64,000 nucleotides of DNA, from positions 1,306,519 through 1,370,518 of the forward strand of contig BCJU01000003.1 of NCBI GenBank assembly GCA_001600355.1. The letters are read 5' to 3'. The notes under the pieces were generated by a model that did not search any database, was not told the origin of the DNA, and was given only the letters and a program-made list of their open reading frames with translations. The position numbers and the translations under genes are program-made. This DNA is from Meira nashicola (taxonomy: Eukaryota > Basidiomycota > Exobasidiomycetes > Exobasidiales > Brachybasidiaceae). Positions 49,941-59,255 of this stretch are shown piece by piece; within the stretch, counting starts at the first letter, position 1, and each line of letters starts with the position of its first letter.

Positions 49941-52187
49941 ATGGTTCCAGTACCTGATCCTGGAATTTCTGGATCATCCAGAAATGGACACGAATTTCCT
50001 TCAATCGTACCGATCGGCGAACGTGCTCTGAGTGCATCATCAGCACCTACGACAGGTCATGCTGAATGGAGGGAAGGATTGCCAATCTTGATTGATAATG
50101 GATCGTTTGAAATTCGAGCAGGATTTGCTTCTGACAAGGGAACAGATAATCCAGCAGTGAGCATGGAGAGTGTTATTTCGAAATACAAAGATCGAAAGAT
50201 GCCCGAAAACTTTTTGCTTGCCGGATCATCTTGTTTTACAGATGCTCAAAGTAGATCGGCGATGAAGAGTCCATTTGATGGGGACGTTGTTACAAATTTC
50301 GAGGTGATGGAGAACATTCTAGATTACACTTTTCTACAATTAGGATTGCGTTCGGAAAAAGTGGAGCATCCATTGCTGATGACAGAGACTCTATGTAACC
50401 CCACTTACAGCAGAGCATTGATGAATGAGCTTTTGTTCGAAAATTATCGAATTCCATCTGTTTGCTATGGCTTGGATTCTCTATTCTCCGCATACCAAAA
50501 CGATATACATGATGGTTTGGCAATCAGTAGTGGTCGCAATAGCACTACCCTCGTTCCAATTTTGGATGGCAAAGGATTGATCGATTTTTCTAAACGGATG
50601 AGTTGGGGAGGACAGCAGGCTGCTGATTATCTTTTGCGTCTTATTCAGCTAAAATTTTCCGCTTTTCCCACTCGAGTGACTCCATCACAGGCGATTTGGA
50701 TGCGAGACAATCTCACACGCATGTTTGATGCAAATGAGGAATCATACGAAGAATTTATCGGGCGAATGAGTAAGCCAGAATCACTTGCAAAAGAAGATCG
50801 CGTTGTTCAATTTCCCTATACTGCAGAGGTAAAAGAAGAAAAGACACAAGAAGAACTAGATCAAATTGCAGAGAGGAAAAGAGAGGCAGGAAGAAGATTA
50901 CAAGAACAGACGAAACGGATACGATTAGAAAAGTTGATGCAAAAAGAAAACGATTTGAAGTATTACGAAGATTTGAAAGAATGGAAAACTAAGGAGAAGA
51001 AAGGAGAATACCTCAAAAGGTTGGAACAAGAAGGATTTTTTGGAGAGAATGAGCTGGAATCAACGATGAAGAAACTACAAGATGCTCTTAAGAAGGCTCG
51101 CAGCAAAGAGTTAGGAGAAGAAGAAGGAGAGTCAAAAGAAGTACCGACGTTCCCTCTTGCTGATACTCCAGATGATCAATTAGACGAAGAAGGTCTAAAG
51201 GAAAAACGAAAGCAGCGGTTTTTGAGAGCGGGATACGAAGCCAGAGTACGGGCCAAGGCGGAAAAGGATGAAGAGAAAAGAATCTTGGAAGCTTCGCTGA
51301 AAAGAGATGATGATGAACGAATCAATGACCCTCGTGGATGGGCAGCAAAGAAGAGAAAAGAGTATGAGGATACAATTCAAAAGATAAAAGATCGTAAGCG
51401 AAGAAAAGAAATGCTCAATGATCGTAAGAGTTTGGCAGCTCAGCAAAGGATGAAGAATATTACGAGCTTAGCAAGTGACGCTCCTGCTGGATCATCTAGG
51501 AGAAAAAAAAGAGGCAATGAAGAAGATACTTTTGGCGCTGATGATGAAGATTGGAATCTCTACAGAGAAATCAAGCCAGACGAAGACTCTGACGTTTCAG
51601 AAGAGGAAAATGCTACAATAGATGCGCTAGAAGCAAGATTGTTAAAGCATGACACGACATTCACACAGGAAGATACGTATGATGCACGACTGAAACGTAA
51701 GAATCGATTAACAATGACTTTCTTACGTGGAATGCATCCTGAGTGGGATGTTGATGACGTTGCTCAGCAAAATCAAATCCACCTCAATCTCGAAAGGACG
51801 CGAGTGCCGGAAGTTTTGTACAAACCATATTTGGCCGGAGTTGATCAAGCTGGTTTGGATGAAGTTACCAGTCTGATCTTGAACAATTTTGATATTGAGA
51901 AGAGAAAGAGGATGGCAAACAATATCTTTGTGACTGGTCAACATACCCTCTATCCTGGCTTCGATGAAAGGCTTTATAACTCTGTTCGTGCTACTCAACC
52001 AATTGACATCCCTGTCAGAGTTATAAGAGCTAAAGATGTTCGATTCGATGCTTGGCGTGGAATGAGACGATGGACACTCAAAAATACCCAAGAGTTCCTT
52101 TCTAGCTCTGTTACACGTCAAGAATATGAAGAGAAGGGTTCAGAATGGTTCAAGGAACATCGATTTAGCGCTAGTATGACGATTTGA
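49941..52187 (+). CDS. ARP5: Actin-related protein Arp5 (INO80 complex)
   Basis: A nuclear actin-related protein that couples the INO80 remodeler ATPase to nucleosomes. From the ATG at 49941 (AAAATGG context) the protein is 748 residues; an in-frame ATG at 49875 would add 22. The actin fold opens with PILIDNGSFEIRAGFAS (48-64), followed by PFDGDVVTNFEVMENILDY and LMTETLCNPTYSRALMNELL. A large charged helical insert of about 280 residues splits the fold, as in Arp5. Actin sequence resumes near RMANNIFVTGQHTLYPGFDERL, and the end has KDVRFDAWRGMRRW. The insert and PIFDG-to-PFDGD change distinguish Arp5 from conventional actin. Single exon. Confidence 0.93.
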   Translation: MVPVPDPGISGSSRNGHEFPSIVPIGERALSASSAPTTGHAEWREGLPILIDNGSFEIRAGFASDKGTDNPAVSMESVISKYKDRKMPENFLLAGSSCFTDAQSRSAMKSPFDGDVVTNFEVMENILDYTFLQLGLRSEKVEHPLLMTETLCNPTYSRALMNELLFENYRIPSVCYGLDSLFSAYQNDIHDGLAISSGRNSTTLVPILDGKGLIDFSKRMSWGGQQAADYLLRLIQLKFSAFPTRVTPSQAIWMRDNLTRMFDANEESYEEFIGRMSKPESLAKEDRVVQFPYTAEVKEEKTQEELDQIAERKREAGRRLQEQTKRIRLEKLMQKENDLKYYEDLKEWKTKEKKGEYLKRLEQEGFFGENELESTMKKLQDALKKARSKELGEEEGESKEVPTFPLADTPDDQLDEEGLKEKRKQRFLRAGYEARVRAKAEKDEEKRILEASLKRDDDERINDPRGWAAKKRKEYEDTIQKIKDRKRRKEMLNDRKSLAAQQRMKNITSLASDAPAGSSRRKKRGNEEDTFGADDEDWNLYREIKPDEDSDVSEEENATIDALEARLLKHDTTFTQEDTYDARLKRKNRLTMTFLRGMHPEWDVDDVAQQNQIHLNLERTRVPEVLYKPYLAGVDQAGLDEVTSLILNNFDIEKRKRMANNIFVTGQHTLYPGFDERLYNSVRATQPIDIPVRVIRAKDVRFDAWRGMRRWTLKNTQEFLSSSVTRQEYEEKGSEWFKEHRFSASMTI

Positions 52188-52239
52188 AAGCGTTCTTTTC
52201 GAGAATGTACATAGAGTCTGTAATATATGTATACAACAA

Positions 52240-53561
52240 TTAATCATCGAAAGTAGGTCTGAGATTGGCAAGTGATTTACTTGAACTCTCTACCATCTCA
52301 ATCGCGCGATTGATTGCTTGTGTGATATTTGGAAAAGTTGTAAAGCCATTTCGAAGAGCTCGTTGAAATGCCGTTGATTTTTGCACCATTGAAGGAACTT
52401 TATCTAATAAGCTTCTGTCAACCGCGTGCCTGAACAGAAGAAAGTGCAGTAGTCAGAAACGAACGCCGCCCATAATCTCACGTAAGGGAATTATCAACTT
52501 ACAATTCTTTTTCGCTCTCTTTCTTACCTGCTCTGACTTTTTGCCAAAAGCTTGTGTGTAATTCTTTTTGTGCTTTGTGTAATCGTTTTTGCTCGTTGAC
52601 CAAATTCTTACCGGCTCGCTACAAAAGTTGTAAAAGTCAAATTAACATCCCCTCAAAAGAAATTATAAGGCATGTACTCACAATAGCAATACCTTCGACG
52701 GTTGCTTGTAAGTCTCTTATCTCTTCATATCTCAGCAACTCCTGTACGTCATCTTCGTAATCAGGCTGAGGTGACACTTTTCTTTCTACCTTTAAAATTG
52801 CCGGAATTTGAAGTTGAGTGCTTGTGGGAAGGCTTGCAGATCTTTTACGTGGAATTTGAGTACCGAATGGCAAGACCAATGTTCGGTCATCATCATCGTC
52901 ATCACCTTTGTCACTCTCTGCTGCAATGACTTGAGGAGCTTCTTCAGAAATTGTGACCGATTTTGTGTTTGAGCCATTTGCACCCGGATGAATGCTATCA
53001 GTATTGCCAATTTGAGTTGTATTTTGTGAGAATTTCGGATTTGCCGTACCAGAGCCATCATCAGATGTTGCAGGGGAGCTAGTCAAACGAATATTATCAC
53101 TGTTTGAGCGAATGATGTTTTTCAGCTCTACTGCTTTATCAGCATCTCTGAAATAAAAAAACAATATATTTCCCAATTTCTGGCGTTGAGTTGTTGTAAT
53201 CACTGAGTTACACTCGATCGTAATAATAGATATGTCTTTTTGCTGAGTCATTGAGACAGCAATAATTTTACTCAGTGGGAATTTCACTTTGGCATTCCGT
53301 GCTCTTCTTGCGTTTTGTGCAATATCACGAGGATCACATATGTACGTAATAAAGATATCGTCATCTGTGATCCATAAACGATCGCGTGATTTGAAATTAG
53401 GAAAAGGAATTGAAAGCTTGAACTTCACAAATGGAATGGCATGAGCATCAGAAAATTCAGTTCTGGCATCAATCCAAGCGGGGTATCTGCATGGTCACGG
53501 TCAGTGATTGTCACTTTTTTCGCAAATCTGGAAAATGCACTCACACATTTGGATCGGACAT
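52240..53561 (-). CDS. Unrecognised protein, three introns, PH-like start and helical end
   Basis: Exons are 53545-53561 (17 nt), 52682-53486, 52503-52618 and 52240-52429, giving 375 residues. Introns of 58, 63 and 73 nt use GTGAGT, GTGAGT and GTAAGT donors with CAG, TAG and CAG acceptors, and phases agree throughout. The N-terminus MSDPNVYPAWIDARTEFSDA leads into a strand-rich region (LWITDDDIFITY, ISIITIECNSV, ILFFYFRDADKAVELKNII) that could be a PH-like fold. A disordered acidic middle follows, then a helical C-terminal half with RYEEIRDLQATVEGIA and ELHTSFWQKVRAGKK. I do not recognise the family. The TTTTTTTATTTCAG at about 53143-53156 could be an acceptor for an optional in-frame intron. 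Divergent from DCP1. Confidence 0.65.
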
Positions 53562-53936
53562 TCTGGGGCCAAGAATGGATGATGATGGTAGTTGGAGGAC
53601 CAAACTGTTCTTTTGCTCTCGTGAAAGCTGAATGTATGCGCTTTAAAGCACTCAAAGTGCTTTCGAGGGAGAACGACTTGAACTGTATCAAATCACGGTA
53701 ATACGTTGCTCACCCTTTAGGCACGCATCAGGCCAGCGCCGGCTACAATGTTTATGAAAAATAAAATCTCGCTCATCTGTATGCCCGCCAAGGCGCCCGC
53801 CGCACAGGGCACGCTTACACGCCTACTTGCATAAGTCGAATGTGGAATGGCTTTTTCAATACCAGCATCATCACCACCTCTTCCGCATGTACAAATCACG
53901 CTTCTGGTCAAAACAATACCTAAATAAACAGTCAGT
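53562..53936. promoter_or_regulatory. Divergent promoter region, unknown gene / DCP1
   Basis: About 375 bp with a GC-richer block near 53715-53825. No RNA gene or ORF recognised. Confidence 0.4.
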
Positions 53937-55010
53937 ATGGACGAGAAGGAAAGGCGAGACGCCTTCAATATGAAAGTGCTAAAGAGACACGATCCCGGAA
54001 TTGTGGATATTGTAGGATCGGCAGCATTTGTTGTTTTGTATGAATTGGAAGATGAATGGACGAAATCGGGCATAGAAGGTCCTATGTTCCTCTATAGGAG
54101 ATCAAGTGCTCCATGTTCTGGCTTCTTTGTTTTGAATCGTAATGGTGTGGAGAATTTTGATGCAAAATTGCAGGCAGAAGATGATGTTGAGCTTGCGGGA
54201 GAATTTGTTCACTTTAGAGCAGCATCCAATGAGCAAGTGCTGGGTATATGGGTGTATGATACCAAAGAACGAGAGGCGATCGGAAATCAAATGATCAAAA
54301 TCCATGAGGATATTCGCCAAGGAAAAGACGCATTTGGAGCACAAAAGTCATTCCCATCACAATCATCTCCCCAACAAGCCGGACAACCGATCAGTCTTGA
54401 CGCTTTGTTTGGCAGTGCAGGATCCAATGTTCAGCAGCCTGCTCCGCCAGCAAGAGGTCCTGAACTTCTCGATTCAATCTTTCAAAGCGCTCTTCCTCAG
54501 CAATCACCTTCAGTACCACCGCAACAGCCTCAGCGATTCCCCGGATCGAATGGAACAGATGACCTTAAAGCAATGCTCGGCCTACCCTCTCACAATCCAC
54601 CACCTCATGTACAGCAACAACATCATTATCCGCAACCGCAATCAAATGGAGCACTTCCACAAGGTTTAGAAGCAATCTTTGCTAGTGCAAGATCGCCGAA
54701 TGTGCCAAATGCAGAACCTCAAAATCTGCAAACATCGTCAGATGGGAATGTTACTCAACAATCTGACCAAGGAAATTTTACTCGTATAGCATCCGGAGCC
54801 ATTGATGCAAGCCTTGCTGCAAGACCAAAAGATGCTTCCGTGCTGAGTCAACGAGATTTTGTTCGAGAGATCCTATCCCTCATTCATGTGAGCATTCAGT
54901 TCTTCTCGCTAGATTGTTCTTACTGACATTTGCCTTCTCTCTTCCGCAATAGACTGACAAAGACTTCGTCAATGACTTATACCAGCGGTATCTGTCGCGT
55001 GTACAATAAC
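53937..55010 (+). CDS. DCP1: mRNA decapping activator Dcp1 (one intron)
   Basis: Activator of the decapping enzyme Dcp2 in the cytoplasm and P-bodies. Exons 53937-54887 and 54954-55010 with a 66-nt intron (GTGAGC/ATAG) give 335 residues. The N-terminal EVH1-like Dcp1 domain (about 5-130) includes FNMKVLKRHDPGIVDIVGSA, FVVLYELEDEW, GPMFLYRR and GFFVLNRNG. A Gln/Pro-rich disordered linker follows (about 135-285). The spliced end RDFVREILSLIHTDKDFVND then LYQRYL matches the short C-terminal trimerisation element of Dcp1 proteins that carry one, which confirms the intron. Confidence 0.92.
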
Positions 55011-55175
55011 GGTCTCCCTGGCTTTAATTTGAACATCATGCTAGCTTTCATCAGGTTCAAGATTTGTGTATCTATGCAACTTTCAATGTACAGCACCCTC
55101 AATTTTGCTCAGTGATTCTAATGGTATCATAGTATTTGACTATCGTACAATATAAAGTAAATCGAGTCGAGATCA

Positions 55176-55879
55176 TTAATCTTCTTCTGCAAAAAGTGCT
55201 TGACGGATTGCATTCACTTCTTCTTCACTCATTTCACGGAACTTGAAAGCGTTGTGCTGATCCTCAGGTTTTGAAGCAGAAGTATTTGATAAATCTCTTG
55301 TTGAGTTTGTGCTATTTGTCGGTTGATCGTAGAGGATTGTTGATGTAGCAGAAATGGTAGCGCATTGAGAAGTAAGTTTTGCAAAAACGGCACGATTAGA
55401 TTGGAATAATCTCCAAGCTTCTCCGTTGATGGCTAAACCGTCATTTAGCTTATTCAAATGAAATGTTTTGAAGATGTTCTTGATGTAAAATAAAAGTTTT
55501 ACTACACTATCCTTCGTTGGATCCCAATCAGGAAATCCTGAAGCTAAAGCTAAATGATCATCGCGAGGATCGATGAGAGGATGAATCAAGCTTCCTTTGG
55601 CGAATGTTGTTAGAGGTGCACGTAAAGGAAAAGAAATAGGAAATTGAATCTTGAATCGAAACACACCACCTTGATAATATCCTTTTCGTACGAAAATTAC
55701 TCCTTCCCATTCATCTAGACTTTTGGAAGGTGAAACATAAACTCCTTCTGGACAATTTCCCGGTTGTCTTAGCATCGCACTGTAAGAAATTGTCAGCCTT
55801 GCATCAAAGATTTCTTTTTTATTTTGCGTACTCACAATTGCGACTGAAGTTCAGTCCGTCGAAAGATAGAATCTGACAT
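55176..55879 (-). CDS. Inactive E2 (UEV) related to AKTIP/FTS, one intron
   Basis: Exons 55836-55879 and 55176-55779 are joined across a 56-nt intron (55780-55835, GTGAGT/ACAG), giving 215 residues. The splice joins RRTELQSQF to AMLRQPGNCPEGVYV, a typical UBC entry. The E2 fold shows EWEGVIFVRKGYYQGGVFRF and FPISFPLRAPLTTF. Where an E2 would have its catalytic cysteine this one reads HPLIDPRDDHLAL, without Cys; HPLxDP is also found in AKTIP/FTS, a partner of Hook proteins in dynein-linked vesicle transport. So it probably binds rather than transfers ubiquitin, or acts in early-endosome motility as the fungal Hok1-Fts1-Fhp1 complex does. The C-terminal 60 residues are disordered. Confidence 0.75.
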
Positions 55880-56103
55880 GTTCAGAATCTACCATATCGA
55901 ACGGATACAATTGAACCGAGATGGTAGCTCTAAAGATATATGTCCCTATTTTTTAGCGGCGCCAGTGTGTAAAGCGTGGTTCGTGCGTGTTTCTGCAATT
56001 TGCATACATCGTGCAAGATTCCCCCACTTTTATTGTGTTGCGCTCTCGTCCATCATCAATCCCATCTTCCTCAGTAGCACTGGCTGCGAAAAGGTTCAAC
56101 AAG

Positions 56104-58458
56104 ATGGCATTACGATCAAGAGCACGACCACATATCTCTTTGGATGCACAATTGCAACAATTAACACTTTTCTCCGATTTAGATGCCGAAAGTGAAAATT
56201 TAGAACAACTTGGACCGATTATTAAATCTTTAGATGAAGCAAATCAATCTGATGCTTTCTTACGTAGATTACGAGAATTCGTTCAAGAAAAAGAAGACGA
56301 AATCGAAAATGTCTGTAATGCAAATCATGAAGACTTTGCTGCAGCAGTAGATAAATTGCTCAAAGTTCGTTCGGGTACCGTCAGTTTAAAACATCGAATT
56401 AGCGAATTGAATGAAGAAGTACAAGCAGGAGGTCAAAGTTTAAGTAGCAAAAAGAAAAGTTTGTTAGAAGCACGTAAAGTAGCACAAAATGTCGATGAGG
56501 CAATCGAAACTCTTCAATTATGCTTACGAGTATTGGATATGGCAAATAAGGTCGACAGCTTAATTGAAAATAAGCAATACTATTCAGCTCTGCGATCGTT
56601 AGAGGAATTGTCTTCTATTCATCTCAAACCGGTATTACATCATGAATTTGCACGACATATGCTAGATTCTATGCCAGCTATGCGTGAGCAAGTGCGTGCA
56701 GCAGTGACACGGGAGATGCGAGAATGGCTTTTTGAAGTACGTGAGAAGGGTAGATTGGTAGGCAAATTGGCATTAGATGCGATTGAAGCAAGACAAAAAC
56801 GTTGGAGAATAAAGAGCGGGAAAGATGCAATGTTGAGCTTAGCAAAGGTCAATAGCCCTATCGAGCTAGTAGTCAATGAGCGTGTCGAATACAATTTTGT
56901 CGACAATGAACAGGTCAAGATCGATTTTAAACCTTTATATCAATGCATACATATACACGATGTGATGGACATTCGAGAACAATTACAAAATAGCTATCAA
57001 GAAGACCGAAGAGCTCAAGCAAATTTACTACTCTCACAGGGTCTTTCGTTCGACCCGAGCAATCCTACTTTCCCCTCCCTATTGCAGGAGGTAGTGGGCT
57101 TCTTCCTCGTTGAACACCACGTCCTGCAAACGTCACCCCCCGGCTTCCGATCGGAACAAGAAGTGGACGATTTGTGGGACAATATGTGCGAGCGAGTGGT
57201 GGAAATTGTCAGTATTGGTCTGCGTGACAGCAAAGATACAAAGGTTTTTGTCTCTACAAAAGCTGTCATTCAAACTTTCATCATGGCACTAGAGGGATAT
57301 TCTTTCCCAGTCACAAAGCTGAATGCTCTTCTGCTGACATTGTTTGAAAGATATGCTAACCTGCTTCGGGATCGCTTTTCAAATGACTTCCAAAAAGCGT
57401 TCAAAGACTCGGAGCATCAACCAATGACAGTCGTGAATGCCGATGAACTGCAAAAGGTGCTCAACGTATGCTGGCTCAAGCCGGGTGATGCTGATCGCTT
57501 ACGCAGTATGTCATTCCCGCTCACTTTACCTTTCTCACAAACATACCCATTGTGTTGCATGGACATCCGAAACCTCACCGATCAGTACTATCAATTCTCT
57601 GATGGATTCTCATCGAGTCATAGGGACGTCGATGATATTCTAAAGAAATCCTTGGATGAATTGTTGATCCAGCAAGTATCTAATAGCATCCGATCCAGTT
57701 TGCAGAGAACCAGCAATCTAAGTCAGATTGCACAAATTGTGGTCAATGCAGAACATTTTCGTCTTGCATGTACGCAATTGGAAGCACTGTTGGCTGCCCT
57801 TCGTGCTCCACATCGAGGAGGTAAACTACGATTGGACGCTTCTTCACATTTCAACACAACTTTGGATATGGCACAAAAACGGATCGATAGTGCCATTGCC
57901 GCAAAGCTTAAAGACTTTTTCGGAATGGCCGAATACGATTGGACGGCAACGCAAGAGCAAAAGGAGGTATCGGATTATTTACCAGAGATGTTGCAATGGC
58001 TTGAAACGATGATGGAAAGAGGATTGGTTGCATTACCGAGTGAGATCAAATTGGAGCATTACCGTAGCGCATTCAAGTATGTGTCGGATACGCTTATAAA
58101 TGATCAATTACTCAGTAAAGATGATCCGCAATTGAACGTATTGGCATTGCGTAATTTGAATGTTGATTTGAATTATTTGGAAATGCAAGCGAGTAAATTG
58201 CAAGAAGAATTACTATCCGTTTTCGATGAAGTCCGACAAACGCTGATGATTTTAACGGAAGATAAAGTCGGAGAATATGCGATGAATACTAACATCCGAC
58301 AATCAAAATATAAAAGTGTTCAGCCGATCAAATTAGCCGGCTTATTAGATAAATTGTCAAAATATGAAGGAAGATCCGGAACCGGTGATACGGGTGAAAG
58401 ACAAGCTATGCGAAGGCGTAATGAACGCGATTCCGTTTTGCGTTTAGTGAGAAGGTAA
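56104..58458 (+). CDS. SEC15: Exocyst complex component Sec15
   Basis: A tethering-complex subunit that binds the Rab GTPase Sec4 on secretory vesicles at sites of polarised growth. The open frame extends up to 55987, but the ATG at 56104 starts the conserved part (MALRSRARPHISLDAQLQQL), giving 784 residues, close to the family length. The N-terminal coiled coil contains KHRISELNEEVQAGG and is followed by YYSALRSLEELSSIHL. Further conserved pieces are WLFEVREKGRLVGKLALDAI, a middle CATCHR helical bundle, and LLDKLSKYEGRSGTGD near the C-terminus. Single exon. Confidence 0.92.
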   Translation: MALRSRARPHISLDAQLQQLTLFSDLDAESENLEQLGPIIKSLDEANQSDAFLRRLREFVQEKEDEIENVCNANHEDFAAAVDKLLKVRSGTVSLKHRISELNEEVQAGGQSLSSKKKSLLEARKVAQNVDEAIETLQLCLRVLDMANKVDSLIENKQYYSALRSLEELSSIHLKPVLHHEFARHMLDSMPAMREQVRAAVTREMREWLFEVREKGRLVGKLALDAIEARQKRWRIKSGKDAMLSLAKVNSPIELVVNERVEYNFVDNEQVKIDFKPLYQCIHIHDVMDIREQLQNSYQEDRRAQANLLLSQGLSFDPSNPTFPSLLQEVVGFFLVEHHVLQTSPPGFRSEQEVDDLWDNMCERVVEIVSIGLRDSKDTKVFVSTKAVIQTFIMALEGYSFPVTKLNALLLTLFERYANLLRDRFSNDFQKAFKDSEHQPMTVVNADELQKVLNVCWLKPGDADRLRSMSFPLTLPFSQTYPLCCMDIRNLTDQYYQFSDGFSSSHRDVDDILKKSLDELLIQQVSNSIRSSLQRTSNLSQIAQIVVNAEHFRLACTQLEALLAALRAPHRGGKLRLDASSHFNTTLDMAQKRIDSAIAAKLKDFFGMAEYDWTATQEQKEVSDYLPEMLQWLETMMERGLVALPSEIKLEHYRSAFKYVSDTLINDQLLSKDDPQLNVLALRNLNVDLNYLEMQASKLQEELLSVFDEVRQTLMILTEDKVGEYAMNTNIRQSKYKSVQPIKLAGLLDKLSKYEGRSGTGDTGERQAMRRRNERDSVLRLVRR

Positions 58459-59255
58459 AGAGGGAAATAGCATCTGTATTTATAATATATCAACATAGCG
58501 AAGATCAAATGCGAGCGAAATTCATTATTGCGGAATAGATTGCTGATAGGAAAGATACGAGATGTATTTTAGTGTGGTGGCTTTTATCGTTCCTTACTGA
58601 CTCGGTTCCGCTTTCCTACGATCTTACTTGCCAAGTATGTAGTCTAAGTGTGGCGGAACCGCTTAAGAATTATGCTGAGCTCGGTTGAAAGGTATTGATA
58701 AATAGGAAAAAGCTTTAGCCGAGGACATAAAAGTGTCAATATCGGTAAATCGGAAGCAAGGGGGCCTGGCCCTAAGAGTAAGAAGATAGAGATGCAACAC
58801 TGCTTGATAAACTTTCATTTATTTCTCCGCTGATGCAATATTTCAGTGCTTTAGAAGAAATATTGCTGTGCGCCGTTCGCACGCAGCGCAGTGCTTCGAG
58901 ATTCTCCGCATTCTATTGTGAGAGCAGAAAAAAATTAAAGCAATCCACAGAAATTACGTCCATACGCATTTAGCCTAAAGGAAGAACAATGAAAAAGTTC
59001 CTTTTCAGTCCATGCATAAATTTGTCTTTTCATGTACTCGAATAAGAATGCATATGAACGAGGACATATTTTAACCGCATCCTATCACCTAACTAACCCG
59101 TCAATTTCCTGAATTCTCATTTAGCATACAACCGCCAACATATGAACATATAACAATTCTGATGATTTCGTTGAAACGTAAACCTATCATATAAGCGGTA
59201 TATATCCGACATTTTATTTTCTTTATGGTCAATTAAAGTCATCTAATCGATATCA
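58459..59255. promoter_or_regulatory. Upstream region of the Zn2Cys6 gene with paired CGG-NN-CCG sites
   Basis: Two oppositely written palindromic sites, CGGTTCCG at 58603-58610 and CGGAACCG at 58654-58661, lie 50 bp apart; with one extra base pair they form a 9-bp inverted repeat. CGG triplets in inverted pairs are the classical binding element of Zn2Cys6 factors. The gene just downstream encodes such a factor, so autoregulation is possible. Otherwise no gene or RNA was recognised. Confidence 0.35.

Noticed and set aside
52827..53061. Alternative frames inside the unknown 375-residue gene
   Set aside because: The spliced main frame accounts for the region with matching phases and conserved-looking sequence.
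55987..56103. Upstream in-frame extension of Sec15
   Set aside because: The extra 39 residues are hydrophobic and unlike Sec15; the ATG at 56104 gives the family's usual start.
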